Positions 30,201 through 43,640 are shown, counted from the stretch's first letter. The stretch is 64,000 nt of DNA from Perilla frutescens (GCA_026008535.1 BRKX01000009.1:48109001-48173000), one strand, 5' to 3'. The notes: generated by a model not told the origin, from the letters alone. Made by a program: numbers and translations.

Positions 30201-31158
30201 ACTTTATGTTGATGACATCTTGCTTATTGGAAACAGTAAGAAGGAGTTATCTAACATTAGGGTGTGGTTGTCCAAGCAGTTCGATATGAAGGATCTGGGT
30301 GAAGCCAGACATGTTCTTGGCATCAAGATCATTCGAGATCGCCAGAAAAGGATGTTATGTCTGTCCCAGGTGACTTATATCGATACAGTGCTAGCTAGGT
30401 TTAGCATGCAAGATTCCAAGAAAGGTTTTATACCTTACAAGCATGGAATTCATCTATCCAAGGAAATGTGTCTCCAAACACAGTCTGAGATAGAGGAAAT
30501 GAAGAAAGTACCATATGCTTCGGCTGTGGGAAGTTTGATGTATGTTATGCTATGCACTAGGCCTGATATATGCTATGCCATTGGCATGGTAAGCAGATAT
30601 CAGTCTAACCCTGGACAAGGTCACTGGACAGCGGTCAAAAACATTCTCAAGTGCTTTAAAAGGACTCGAGATTATATGTTGGTTTTCCGCTCTGATAGTC
30701 TAGTACCTTTGGGTTATACGGACTCAGATTTTCAAACTGACAAAGATCAGAGTAAGTCTACCTCGGGCTATGTGTTTGCATTAGGAGATGGAGCCATTGC
30801 ATGGAGGAGCATTAAGCAGAAATGCATTGCGGATTCCACCATGGAAGCTGAATATGTAGCTGCCTCTGAGGCTGCAAAAGAGGCTGTTTGGCTCCGCGGG
30901 TTCCTATTGGGCTTGGGCGTGGTTCCTGGTTTGCCTAAGACTATCATGATATACTGTGATAATTCTGGTGCAGTGGCAAACTCGAAGGAACCCAGAGCTC
31001 ACAATGCAAGTAAGCACATAGAGAGAAAGTGCCATCTTATACGAGAAATCGTTAAGAGAGGAGACGTGGCGGTGCATCGGAGGACAACCTGGCTGATCCA
31101 TTCACGAAGAGCCTACCGGCTAAGACCTTTGATGGTCACGTGGAGAAAATGGGAGTGA
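27244..31158 (+). pseudogene. Copia gag-pol polyprotein of element D, broken
   Basis: One frame runs from MALSNLSSILKENKLVGENY to the RNase H end, interrupted by stops at 27823, 28246, 28990, about 29104 and about 29179 and by a frameshift near 31080. Domains in order: gag with zinc knuckle CFKCGQPGHWKAACP (about 27991-28035); protease SWVVDTGATDHVC (about 28111-28149, catalytic DTG intact); integrase with HLRLGH and CESCLEGK zinc ligands and the D/D catalytic blocks LIHSDLCGP and SPRSDRGGEY; RT with LVAKGYTQKEGIDHEVTFSP and YVDDILLIG (about 30205); RNase H with YTDSDFQTDKDQ and SKHIERKCHLIREIV. The stretch from 29206 on remains open for about 650 codons. It would encode the whole replication machinery if uninterrupted. 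Confidence 0.93.
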
Positions 31159-31249
31159 GATGCAGACCTAGGGGCGCAGTTTGAGTCGATAGTTTTGATT
31201 GGAGAGTTAACCTGTTAGTTTTTATGCTTGAAAGACATGCTTCAAGTAT

Positions 31250-31260
31250 AAGTGGGAGAT
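31250..31260 (+). promoter_or_regulatory. Polypurine tract of element D
   Basis: AAGTGGGAGAT directly precedes the 3' LTR, as is usual for plant Copia elements. Confidence 0.85.
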
Positions 31261-31960
31261 TGTTGGTTTTGTATACTAGAAGACTTGTCTTTGTATATTT
31301 TTCTGATGATATGATGATATGAAATGAAAGTTATTGCAGTCACTGTTTGCATTTAGATTATGTTCTATAATTGTTCTATGCAATGCTCCATATACTTACA
31401 TTGTAGATGATATGGTGTGGGGAGTCACACGGTAAGATCATATCATTAGAACCTTGTATTGTATTAAAGAGCTCACGGCTTAGATGGTCCTGAACACACC
31501 ATCGGTACACCGTAGAATAATCTGATAAGTTAGTTTATCTTGACTAACTAATTATTCTAGTACACTCATTGTGTATTGAGGAGGATCACGATAGGATACT
31601 ATTCTCTGTCTCTGACCCAGTTACTGAGAGAATAAAGATCCATAAAGTTCGGGTTCTGAACTCATGTGATATTGGCGAGCATATGTGTGCGTTGTTTATT
31701 ACTTTGATTTATCAATGGGTGAGATCTTTTCGTAGATTGAATTCGATATCTTGGGTAATAACAATGTATACATGATGTCTCGAGCAGTGTGCATGAGCAC
31801 CGTGTCCTGGTGCGCCAGGTTGATGATGTTCTCTTGAGGAAACACAAGTTCATGTTGAAACCCTGCAGGTGGAATTTATTCCGTACATGAATAAAGCTTG
31901 TGTGGTACTACTCAAGGTTTTAGATGTTAATTAATTATAGCTGTCAGAGGCTTACATAAT
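31261..31960 (+). repeat. 3' LTR of element D, truncated to 700 bp
   Basis: It matches the 5' LTR from TGTTGGTTTTG to GAGGCTTACATAATT and then departs. About half of the expected LTR is missing. Confidence 0.9.
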
Positions 31961-32269
31961 TTGTTGATGGCTTTTTTACAACGCCGATGGAATTTTTTAT
32001 GCTAATGTTAAACATGTGTCATGCTAAACAAGAATTATGTTAGTGCTAAAATAAGTCATGATAATGCTAACATAGAAAATGACAATGCTAAAATCTAAAT
32101 TAAAAAAATATACACATAAATCTATATACATTGCCAACACTGTTAGAGTTAACATGTTCATATAAGTTTTCCATCATCAAAATTATCTTGCAATAAACTG
32201 AACATAGTTTGTTCAAGATTAGGTTTTGATGAAAGACACTGCTAAATCATCATAATACGCGCCAAAACT
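31961..32269. other. Right-hand remnant of the FAR1/MULE-like locus
   Basis: It carries a cluster of ATGCTAA/ATGCTAACA words (about 31998-32110), the inverse of the TTAGCAT cluster at 22080-22340. The rest is AT-rich with no ORF. Element B begins at 32270. Confidence 0.45.
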
Positions 32270-32374
32270 TCTTCGGTATTTTATTTCACGAAAAATATTA
32301 CTCGCAAGTGTACGAGGTAAATGTAGCAAAACTATGGTGAGCAAAGTTGTATCCACAGAGACTCGCTATGTAAT
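32270..32374 (-). repeat. 3' LTR of element B, distal 105 bp
   Basis: It matches 63133-63236 closely (TTCGGTATTTTATTTCAC, CTCGCAAGTGTACGAG, CAAAACTATGGTGAGCAA). The match breaks at 32375 where the LARD-like element begins and resumes at 41142. Confidence 0.85.
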
Positions 32375-35300
32375 TGTAACAGTCTGATCCCGAAAAGGGT
32401 AATTAAGTAGGGACGGGGTATTAATCCAAAAAGGATTAATGTTTAGAATACAATTAACAAATGAGTATACCAAAAATAGGATATGCCCTCTGAAAAATCG
32501 GACATCATAACCTCTGTAACTAGAGCGAATCCCTATTTATAAACGTCTTATAAGAGAAGAATAGAAGCTGTAGCAATTCAATAAGCCCTTTCAAAGGACA
32601 TACGGAAGCAAATAAACAGATACCAACAATCAATAGACCCATTCATACGTCGACAAAGGAAACAGACACCAATATGCTGAACAAATGAAGCCTTTCCATA
32701 GGCCAAAATGAACGATCAAGTAGGCAAAACAAAGAATGAGGCTATCTTCCCTTAGATTAATGACAAAGGCATCATATAGTTAAAGCATAAAGTCAAGCTA
32801 TAACTAGACATGAACAGGATTCGTAATCAGAGAAGCGGAATCATATCAAGAAAATACCATAAGTCATCAGCGTAGCAAGAAACATAGTGGGAATAATACT
32901 GTAATAGTAAAACATGATCTCAGCAGCCAACCCACTTCACAGCCACCATCGACCTTTGCATCTCAACCTGAAAATATTTGAAAAAGAGGGTGTGAGTACT
33001 AATGTACCCAGTGGGGTTTTACGAGAAAACTTCTTTGATAAACTTTAGAAATATCTAATTCATAACTAGCGGTATATGGAGAGCAAAACGCAAAAGCCCT
33101 CTCCATATCCACAAAACCTTTTACTTCTTTTCCTGGCGCCCTTTCTGGCTCAAACCTGATGTGTCTACTGCACCCTGAGGCATACCTTAGGATAAGAGAG
33201 GGGTTACCTAAAATATCCCACTGAGTATGCGAGGGGGTTACCCAGCAGTGACTCCCTAGTGATCAAAAGATCACAACCTGGTGACCCAAAGGCCACAACC
33301 TGGTAACCCGAACGTTACGATCCATAAGTATGCGAGGGTATTACCCAGCAGTAACTCGAGTATGCGAGGGGGTTACCCAGCAGTGACTCCCTAGTGATCC
33401 AAAGACCACAACCTTGTAACCCTAAGGTTACAACATGATGATATCATTTAATCTCAACATTCAATCATCGATATTTAATTCTCATCCTTTAATCCTCAAT
33501 ATTCAGTCATGATAGCATTGGTCATAACCTAGAATAAGTCATCTAGGTCTAATTCCTCAATCAATTCCATAGCCTCAAAGCCTATAAGGGATACTATAAT
33601 CAACCTACAAGGCATCATTTCTAATAAAAAACACATATATCCTCATCAACAATATCAATACCAAAGTTAACCTATGATCATGATCATCTATGTATATCTC
33701 AAATCAATAAGTTATCTAACACCTCATGCTAGCATCCATAACATATCATGCACAAGAGTTCAACTAACAATTCATATTATCAATTCCCATAGTATAATGA
33801 TTCCGTGTACAGAAACTAATCAGGCAGAACATAAAATCATTTAATTTGATATTTTAATTTTTCCTAACATGCACCTAGAGCTCACTAGCTCAAATAATAG
33901 ATGAGTATAGAATCATCCACCTTGTTCGTTACTCTCGAGGTGAAGCAATGGGCTGCAAACTCCCCTTCTTGATTCCTTCGAGTTTCGGCTTGTCCTACAA
34001 AAGTCGATCGACTTAGTGATCTATTCCAAGATCCTAGAACCCAAAATCATAAAAATGGAATTCCTTGACTACGACTCCTCTACGGATTGCATGTCTTTAG
34101 ACACGTCTAATCGACTCGGCCTAAACATGAAACATGCTTAAAACAATAATTTAAGATCGACCAAGTCAAAAGATTGACAAAAGACAACGCCCCGATGCTT
34201 TTACCCTTTTCCGATGCTTTTATCAAAAATTCAACAACACATTATAATTATCCAAAAATCATAAAATAATTTGAGTATATCCCATATCATAACAGCAGCC
34301 AAATATATAAATTCGGGATTTTTCCGACGACCTTTGATTTTAGAATAAAACCCGAATAACTTTCACGCTTTAGGCAAAATTCCAAACGACAGGATACTCG
34401 AAAATAAAACTGAATGTCAATCTATCCCAATGTAAAATAATATTCCGAACAACTTTCTAGTTGAAACTTTTTCGATTCGGGACCTCGAAAGATGCCAAAA
34501 TTCCAAAATACCGAAACTAATCGGTAACCGGAGCAGATTCCGTTTTCCGATGATCAGGACCATTTCCGGCCATCGGATGATATTGACATCAAAAGACAAA
34601 ACGTTGAGCACTTCAATATACACAACATACTAAAATTTCAGCTCGATAGGACAAGAAACGAACCTAAACGAAACGTCAGAAGATGGAAACTGAACGGAGA
34701 TTACGAGCAACAGTTGCAGCCTTCTTTTCCGGCGACGGCAGCGGCGCCCCGACGGATTTCCGGCGACTTGACACTTTCCCAGCCACCTACTAGCTGCTGT
34801 TCTGGAGACCCTTTGGTCGGAAGCCTCCCCTCTCTCCCGATCTTGCCCTCTTGGCCTCTCATCTCTCTCTCGATCTCACCCTCTCTCTCCCTTCTCTCTC
34901 TTTCCCTCTTTCTAGACTTAGCCCCCAAGTTTCTCTCTCCCTCTTGCCAAAATAGGGATCCAAATGTGGGGTGGGGGGGGGGATGATATATATATAGGGG
35001 AAATTAAGGTTTCCCCTGGAAGCTACTGCAGTGCAACAATACTGCTTACGAAATTCTGAATTCGGTTAAAAGGTGCTTTATTCGATGTTTAGATCTAAAT
35101 GACCTCGTTCACAAAATCTGAAAATATCGGAAGGTTTGTTAGCTCGAGTACTATTGAACCAACTTGAGTCGGGGTAAAGAACGAGTCGTCTCGAAGGAAA
35201 ACAAGAAAAGATTCTCTTTTCAACAATAGAATTACTATTCCACACAAGAGACAAATAAAATTCCCGAGCATTCGATTGACCTCAGAATGAAAATCCGAGA

Positions 35301-35685
35301 ACACCAATTGATTCCTTAAAAAATCTCCTATAGGGTAGGCTTGAAGAAACAAGGCTCGAGTCAACACATGAGATTTCACAAATTTCTGAAAATCACGCTC
35401 TTACGGGAAAAACACTATTCACGCTCTTACTTAATACGCTTTTCATCGCCAGGACCTCATACGACCTCGGATTGGAAATCCGAAAATATCGGCACGCTCC
35501 TTGGGTCAACACCTTCCAAACGTGACCAGAATCGGTCATGACTAAGTTGGAATTGAAATTCTCGAAAAGATGATTTCACGAAAAATAACTCCTAAAATCG
35601 TGGTTTACAATCAAAACATCCTTACCTAGGCTCCAATTATTTTCTTAAATTTTCTAAACAGGTTCTGAAAACCTTGGGTATTATA
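32375..35685 (-). repeat. 3' LTR of the LARD-like element (3311 bp)
   Basis: It aligns throughout with 37929-41136. At 33220-33420 it has short tandem units (GTATGCGAGGGGGTTACCCA, GTGACTCCCTAGTGATC) also present in the other LTR. On the minus strand it starts TATAATACCC, so the canonical TG has decayed. Confidence 0.87.
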
Positions 35686-37928
35686 GACTGCATCCCTTAA
35701 AAAAAAATTCATCCCGAAATTTTCCTCCCCTTAAACGGAGATTTAGATTCCTCTTAAGAATTTACAGCCTTACTGGAACGACATTGGTTAGAAACCTTTA
35801 CTATACGGCTTAGAATAGCCTAAGGCCTTCCTTTATAAATTTAGTCCTCACACAGGACTAATACTTCTATAATCGTTCTTCTTTTACTCCTCAAAGCTTG
35901 ACCATCGGTCATCTTTTCCCTCCTCATGAGATCTCTCTCAAGCATCGCTTCACACGAGCTCCTTATGATCTTGCATTCAAGCGGACCCCTAGAAGCTCTT
36001 TGAAAAAATGAAAGAAATAAAAGAAAAGAAAAATTCACCAAGCTTGCTCCTTGTGCACAGGCCATGCGGTCTCAACGAGTCCATCTTTCTTATGTCTTGC
36101 TTGGCTCCTTTCTTACTTTCAACTTTACTCCTCGTAGCTTTAAAAAACTTCAACGAACTCAAAGTAGACGACAAACTTGAATTAATCAAGCACCTCCTTT
36201 GATGGTTCCTTGCACGTTTCATCATGTTCAAAACTTTCTTTATCTTCATCTTTAACTTCTTTCGACTTTCTCATCTTCCTAGGGCGTACTTCATGATGCA
36301 TCTCAATCTTAAGTTCTCATCGCAGTCGTCTTCTTTTCTTCAAGGTGGTAGTCTGACTTTATGGCTCGTGCTGGTGATCACCATCCCTTGCAGGCGTAAA
36401 GATCGCACATCTAGACTTTGTTTGTAAGTTCAGAACTTACTTACTGACATCCCTTAGATCGCCTTTAAACACAACGAGCCGAGAAATTACTTTAGAACGT
36501 GCGCCCTACTTTGGAGAGCACTAACTAGCACTACTTGGATTCTACTTCATATTAGGAAATACTATCTCTTATTCCCCCAACAACGACTTAAAGGAATACT
36601 ACAATATACTCTTTGTTCTATTCCAAGATCCACACTCGAGTCCTATGAATGGAATTTAAGGGAAACAAATGCCTCCGAGTGAGGACTTTATCTGATCAAC
36701 AATTCTTTAACAAGATCAAAGGCTAGAAAAGATATAACACTTGGTTATATATGCTAAAAATGTTGCCTTTTCAGAGGACTTATAAACTCGAAGGATTTGC
36801 ACATAACAAAGATATGGCAGAAATCAATGGTTAGCAACTGAGAACCGTGCTGAAATTATTTTTGCTGCAGTCGTGACGACCAGCTTCACCTTCATTCTAA
36901 AATCGACTTGAAACAAGCGACAGTCTCCAGAGCATAAAATAGCCTCGAATGCCCATCCAGTAAATTGAAGAGCTTCAATCTGGGAAACAAATCTTCATTC
37001 CTTATAAACGGGATTATATCGTTAGACGCGAATCTTAAGCTGAAAGCTTACGTAGGGCTTTTTCAAACTTGCAGTAGGTCCCTAATTTGAAAAGTGGACT
37101 TTAAGTCTACCACTCCTTTCCTTACTTCTGGCTCGAAGTCAAAGCTTCAGAACCTCATTCCTGATTCTGCCAGAATCTTGGAACCTTTTAATCTTCTTAT
37201 GAAGACCTTTGCAACAAAATGTTCTTTCGAACAGTTCTACTAAAATTTAGCTCCTTAAAAGGGAACTTATTAAATCTGAGTTCTTAAGAGAACCTAAAGG
37301 GAATCCTAGAATTCTCCTTAATTCAAGTTTGCTATATAGTCTATGTTCTGACTATATTCTCTATGCCTCATTTGTCCTCAACACATTCTCAATCCTTCCC
37401 TTATGGGCAGTAGACAAATCTTTATCTCAAAGAAAGTTTTGGAATCAACTTTCAAACTTCATATCTTACCCAAAAATTTTGACGATCCAAATGACCGAAA
37501 TATTTTGAGTATCTACAGAAAATAAAATTCTGAAAAAGATTTGCTCCAGCTCGAGTCTATAATGACTCAAAATTCTTTATAAAATTATTTACCTAGAACT
37601 TACTTCAATAAGTTCCATCTTAAACTTTGGTATAATCAAAAATTTCTTTAACAAAGAAATAACCTTCGATTTTCTTTTAAGAAATATCGACAATCCTTGC
37701 CTTACTCAAAGATTTTCTCCTCATCCTGTACTTCAAAAGTTATACCAAACATAATCAAAATACTTTAACTTAATCATACCTTAATTTTCTTGAAGATGCG
37801 AGGGTAATGGTGAGCTGTGGGTTGCTGATTAATACCTTTGAACAATTCAATATTCAGAAAAAAAAGTTTAATAAATCATCTCAAGAAGAGATAGGTCTGC
37901 AGAGTTGCAACCTCGCTCTGATACCATC
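35686..37928 (-). other. Non-coding interior of the LARD-like element
   Basis: No frame longer than about 90 codons exists and none resembles a retrotransposon protein. The right end holds the primer site (37907-37926) and the left end the purine-rich block (35694-35740 on the minus strand). Mobilisation would need proteins from a related chromovirus. Confidence 0.75.
37907..37926 (-). promoter_or_regulatory. Primer binding site of the LARD-like element
   Basis: TGGTATCAGAGCGAGGTTGC on the minus strand, two bases from the right LTR, matches the initiator tRNA-Met complement used by chromoviruses. Confidence 0.88.
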
Positions 37929-40900
37929 TGTAATAGCCCGGTCCTGAAAAGGATAATTAAGTGGAGACGAGGTGTTAATCCAAAAAGGATTAATGTTTGG
38001 AAAACAATTAACAACTAAGTATGCCAAAAATAGGATATGCCCTCTGAGAAATCGGACAGCATAACCTCTGTAACTATAGCGAATCCCCGTTTATAAACAA
38101 CTTATAAGAGAAGAATAGAAGCTGTAACAATTCAATAAGCCCTTTCAAAGGACACACGGAAGCAAATAAACAGATACCAACAATCAATAGATCCATTCAT
38201 AGGTCGACAAAGGAAACAGACACTAATATGCCTAACAAATGAAGCCTTTCCATAGGCCAAAATGAAAGATCAAGTAGACAAAACAAAGAATGAGGCTATC
38301 TTTCCTTATATTAATGACAAATGCATCATATAGTTAAAGCATAAAGACATGCTATAACTAGACATAAAAAGGTTCGTAATCAGAGAAGCGGAATCATATC
38401 AAGAAAATACAATAAGTCATCAGAGTAGCAAGAAACATAGTGGGAATAATACTGTAATAGTAAAACATGATCTCAGCAGCCAACCCACTTCACAGCCACC
38501 ATCGACCTTTGCATCTCAACCTGAAAACATTTGAAAAAGAGGGTGTGAGTACTAATGTACCCAGTGGGGTTTTACGAGAAAACTTCTTTGATAAACTTTA
38601 GAAATATCTAATTCATAACTAGCGGTATATGGAGAGCAAAATGCAAAAGCCCTCTCCATATCCGCAAAACCTTTTACTTCTTTTTATGGTGCCTTTCTTG
38701 ACTCAAACCTGATGTGTACTGTACCAAGAGGCATGTCTTAGGATAAGAGAGGGGGTACCTCAAATATCCCACCGAGTATGCGAGGGGGTTACCCAGCAGT
38801 GACTCCCTAGTGATCAAAAGATCACAACCTGGTGACCCAAAGGCCACAACTTGGTAACCTGAAGGTTACAATCCATTAGTATGCGAGGGTATTACCCAGT
38901 AGTAACTCGAGTATGCGAGGGGGTTACCCAGTAGTGACTCCCTAGTTATCCAAAGACCACAACCTAGTAACCCTAAGGTTACAACACGATGATCATCGTT
39001 CCTTGAGCTCAATATCATGTTTAACAATCATTTAATCTCAACATTCAATCATCGATATTCAATCCTCATCCTTTAATCCTCAATATTCAATCATGCTAGC
39101 ATTGGTCATAACCTAGAATAAGTCATCTAAGTCTAATTCCTCAATCAATTCCATAGCCTCAAAGCCTATAAGGGATACTATAATCAAACTACAAGGCATC
39201 ATTTCTAAAAAAAACACATATATCCTCATCAACAATATCAATACCAAAGTTAACCTATGATCATGATCATCTATGTATATCTCAAATGAATAAGTCATAT
39301 AACACCTCATGCTAGCATCCATAATATATCATGCAGAAGAGCTCAAATAACGATTCATATCATCAATTCCCATAGCATAATAATTCCTTGTACAGAGACT
39401 AATCAGGCAGAGTATAAAATCATTTAATTGGATATTTTAATTTTTCTTAACATGCTCCTAGAGCTCACTAGCTCAAATAATAGATGGGTATAGTATTACC
39501 CACCTTTATCGTTACTCTCGAGTTGAAGCAATGGGCTGCAACTCTCTTCCTTGATTCCTTCGAGGTTTGGCTTGTCCTACAAAAGTCGATTATCGACTTA
39601 GCGATCAATTCGAAGATCCTAGAACCCAAAATCATAAAAATGGAATTCCTTGACTACGACTACTCTACGGATTGCACGTCTTTAGACACGTCTAATCGAC
39701 TCAGCCTAAACATGACACATGCTTAAAACAATAATTTAGGATCGACCAAGTGAAAAGATTGGCAAAAGATGACGCCCCGATAATTTTACCCTTTTCGACG
39801 CTTTCACCAAAAATTCAACAACACCTTATAATCATCCAAAAATCATGAAATAATTTGAGTATATCCCATATCATAACAGCAGCCAAATATATAAATTCAG
39901 GATTATTCCGACGACCTTCGATTTAAAAATAAAATCCGAATAACTTTCACGCTTTAGGTAATATTCCGAACAACTTTCCAGATGAAACTTTTTCAGTTCG
40001 GGACCTCGAAAGGCCCCAAAATCCCAAAATACCGAAACTGATCAGTAACCGGAGCGGATTCCGTTTTCCGGCAATCTGGCTCATTTCTGGCCATCGGATG
40101 ACATTGACATCAAAGGACAAAACGTAGAGCACTTCAATAGGACAAGAAACGAACCTAAATGAGATGTCAGAAGATGGAAACTGAACGGAGATTACGAGCA
40201 GCGGAGCCCCAACGGATTTCCGGTGATCTGACACCTTCCCACCCACCTGCTAGCTGCTATTCCAGTGACTCCCCGGCCGGAAGCCTCCCCTCTCTCCTGA
40301 TCTCGTCCTCTTGGCCTCTCATCTCTCTCTCGATCTCACCCTCTCTCCCTTCTCTCTCTTTCTAGACTTAGCCCCCAAGTTTCTCTCTCTCTCTTGCCAA
40401 AATGGGGATCCAAATGTGGGGTGGGGGGATGATATATATATATATATAGGGGAAATTAAGGCTTCCCCTGGAAGCTACTGCAGTGCAACAATACTGCTTA
40501 CGAAATTTCGAATTCGGTTAAAATGTGCTTTATTCGATGTTTAGGTCTAAATGACCTCGTTCACAAAATCTGAAAATATCAGGAGGTTTGTTGGCTCGAG
40601 TACTATTGAACCAACTCGACTCGGGGTAAAGAATGAGTCGTCTTGATGAAAAATGAGAAAAGATTTTCTTTTCAAGAATAGAATTATTATTCCACACAAG
40701 GAACAAATAAAATTCCCGAGCATTCGATTGACCTCAGAATGAAAATTCGAGAACACCAACGGATTCCTTGAAAAATCTCCTATAGGGTAGGCTTAAAGAA
40801 ACAAGGCTCGAGTCAACACATGAGATTTCACAAATTTCTGAAAATCATGCTTTTACGGAAAAATACTATTCACGCTCTTACTTAATACGCTTTTCATCAT

Positions 40901-41136
40901 CGGGACGTCAAATGACCTCGGATTGGAAATCCGAAAATACCAACATGCTGCTTGGGTCAACACTTTCCAAATGTGACCAAAATCGGTCATGACTGAGTTG
41001 GAATCGAAATTCTTGAAAAGATGTTTTCACAAAAAATAACTCCTAAAACCGCGGTTTACAACCAAAACATTTTTACCTAGGCTCCAATTATTTTCTTAAA
41101 TTTTCTAAATAGGTTCTGAAAACCTGGGGTGTTACA
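37929..41136 (-). repeat. 5' LTR of the LARD-like element (3208 bp)
   Basis: On the minus strand it starts TGTAACACCCCAGGTTTTCA and ends GACCGGGCTATTACA. It is 103 bp shorter than its partner because of small indels, for example around 34380 and 34700 in the left copy. Confidence 0.87.
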
Positions 41137-41141
41137 ATAAT

Positions 41142-42336
41142 GTAGCTAATTAAGTACCCAATACTATTATCCTACTTTATCTAGAGAACCGATTTAAAAT
41201 TGATTTCAATTAACTAAATGCTGCAAAAGAAACTAAATAGATTGAACACGAGAAAACTGGATAAACAGATAAAAGACGGATCCTAGGGTGTTTCTGTTAA
41301 CTGGATTTTCTGATTTTCAAATAATCTATTAAACCAATTTAACTCTAAATCTTGTAGGAGAATCATAAATATAATTACAACCTTTCTCTCGAATAAGCTA
41401 TAACAGTAGATTAGATTCTAATTCTTATCTCTCGATCTCCAATTATTATCTAACTCCAGATAAAACTTAAGATTTATTTTCCTCACAACACCTACCAATC
41501 TCTCGATCTAGCAAATTGTGTTATGCAATACTAATCCGTTAATCTATTAATCTCTCTCGAGTGAATAACAAATTAACTACACATGTACAAAAGATGATCA
41601 ATTCAATCATATAGGACAACAAAAATCTAGGATGCACAAACAAGAAATAAAAAGGAATAATATATTACTTCAAATCAGAAAATCTGATAACATCCACAAT
41701 CCTAAGATCACAGCTAATTTAGCTGCTCTGTTATTTTCAAAATCCAAAGGAAATAAATAAACCAAAGCATTCAACATGATAGTTCTAATTGAATAAAGCA
41801 TAAAATAAACTTAATTTATGATGCGCTTCTTCAATCTCTCAATGGTCCCTTCTCTGTCTTCTATACGGTGTTCTCTACTCTCTCTATAGGGTAAAAATTA
41901 GTGCAATTTTCATCCAAGGGAAGCCTTTAAAAAGTATAAGGGACGGAAGCCCACAGAAGGAAAGAGAACCTGATCTAAAAGGAAACTCGCCGCTAATCAC
42001 CGATATGAGCATAGGCCGTGCAACAAGGAGCACGGTCCGTGCTCCTAGAATGAGAAAAATATGTTTGCTTCGCCGAGACAATAGCACAGACCGTGCTCTT
42101 TTCCGCCACCCGAAACACTTTTGTTCCGTTCTCGCTCGTTTCTCATCCGATTAATCCGATTCAAGTTGCAGCACGCTCTTCACTCGATCCTCTATATTCT
42201 TAGGTACTTTTCAAGCTCAATTTCATCTCATAAAATAATTGGCATCAAATCCATTCAAAATGAGCAAACACGTGACACTGCACAAAATATGGAAAACTAT
42301 GTACAACTTCTCAATATATACATGTAATGCTCATCA
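41142..42336 (-). repeat. 3' LTR of element B, main part
   Basis: It continues the LTR interrupted at 32374 and matches 63237-63660 of the 5' LTR (CTACTTTATCTAGAGAACCG, GATCCTAGGGTGTTTCTGTT). It ends at 42336, so the minus-strand LTR begins TGATGAGCATTACATG. A TG...CA length of about 1300 bp results. Confidence 0.8.
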
Positions 42337-43635
42337 ACTACCATCTAAATGACCCTCAAAAAGCATGAAAACCATGGGTTTATTAACCCCTCAAACTTAA
42401 CCTATTGTTCATCCTCGAACAATGAATAGAGAAATAAAAACTCTTGCAAGAGGGGCATTGTGACAATTATCATTGCTTCAGGCACCACACAAATCAAAAA
42501 TCGAAATCAAACATACCATGAGCAAAATATTCTCGTACAATGTGACTACTAGCTTGTCTTTAGTCTTGAACCAATAACCTCACTAGACATGTGTATCACT
42601 CACTCTCAAGTATTTAGGTTAATCATGAAAGCACTTAGAACTGACTTAACTGATGAATTAACCATAAGGTTGCCCACTATATTATCTCTCCTTTGCATGC
42701 AATGAGTGTAGATTTAAGATCATAAAGGACTTTCAATTCGGTTGTAATGTAGGCTATTGGACAAGGTAGGGAATTTGTGGCTAAGTGACTAAATCGGACT
42801 TATTGAGTTATTCACTCTCATCAATCCTCACTAACACTCGGTCCCAACTACCAATCAAGTAAAAGTAGACTTTGTCTAGCTTTCCTCCTCCTTTTCCAAA
42901 ATCATAAATCAAACAACACCACCGAATTTATGGGATTTTTACTCACTCTTTTTTCCGTTCTTTCTTTGTTCTCTCTTTTTTTTCTCTGCATGGCCACTTA
43001 GATTTTTCTAGTTTCGCAAAGCTATTAGTTTTTTTTCTTTTATGTCCCCTAAGTGCCATGGAAAAATATTTAACTCACATAGCCCTGTTTCATGACCACA
43101 CTTCATCATTTTATTCTCCTCCTTTTTCCACCAACAATAATTCCACCATCCTACAATTTTCTACCCACTCAACAAGTCCAAGTGAAAGGAAAATAATGAA
43201 AATAATGTCAAATTGAATTGGCTACCAAATAAAAGGCTAAACACTTCAACGGGTTTAACTAGGATATTTTGTGATGTATTCGGTCCAAATAAGCAAGGAA
43301 AACAGAACTGTCAAAGATGGCCTAAAATCATCTCTAAAATCCACACACATTCTGTTAAACTTGAGCAGACCATGGGCAAGTTCTAGACATTCAAGTAGTT
43401 AAACAACTAATCATACACAAGAAAAAGGTAAGCAGGCTCAAAATTCTCACATGACAGTCATGATTCAAGACAACTAAGCAATTCAATGCAATTGCACCTA
43501 TCATGCTCACAACATGCTTACTTTATCATTATCAAACCATTTAAATGTGTTCATCATTAGCAACCATCTCGTACCACGCACTCATAGCAAGAGAGAGAAT
43601 TCAACACCAGACAAGTTGCAAACTAATCACGAAAG
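42337..43635 (-). other. 3' internal non-coding part of element B
   Basis: No ORF is present. The minus strand reads GGTTAAGTTTGAGGGGTTAA about 50-60 bp before the LTR, a polypurine-tract-like stretch. The rest is AT-rich post-integrase sequence, as in other Athila/Tat-like elements. Confidence 0.6.
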
Positions 43636-43640
43636 CAATA

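Larger units (their letters stand above)
23336..31960 (+). mobile_element. Ty1/Copia retrotransposon D
   Basis: A 1446-bp 5' LTR (23336-24781) is followed by an initiator tRNA-Met primer site, an unusually long leader, a gag-pol frame in Copia order (gag, protease, integrase, RT, RNase H), a polypurine tract and a 3' LTR that is cut short at 31960. The LTR copies are closely similar, with a few substitutions in the compared 700 bp. It interrupts the FAR1/MULE-like locus. The missing 3' LTR end prevents checking the 5-bp target duplication. Confidence 0.92.
32375..41136 (-). mobile_element. LARD-like non-autonomous chromovirus derivative
   Basis: Two LTRs of 3311 bp (32375-35685) and 3208 bp (37929-41136) flank a 2.2-kb non-coding interior. 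On the minus strand the primer site TGGTATCAGAGCGAGGTTGC (initiator tRNA-Met, with mismatches) lies next to the right LTR, and a TTTCGGGATGAA...AAGGG purine-rich block lies next to the left LTR. Both are typical of Tekay/Del chromoviruses. No gag, RT, integrase or chromodomain is recognisable. The flanks gtaat (32370-32374) and ataat (41137-41141) form a 5-bp target duplication with one mismatch in element B's LTR. Confidence 0.87.

Noticed and set aside
32255..32269. Primer binding site next to the left LTR of element B
   Set aside because: GCGCCAAAACTT resembles the primer-site region at 63118, but the match is short, and the internal region of B lies on the other side of this LTR.
34701..34986. 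Ser/Leu-rich and Arg/Glu-rich ORFs in the LARD-like LTR
   Set aside because: They come from a CTCTCT/GAGAGA low-complexity stretch and are not preserved in the other LTR.
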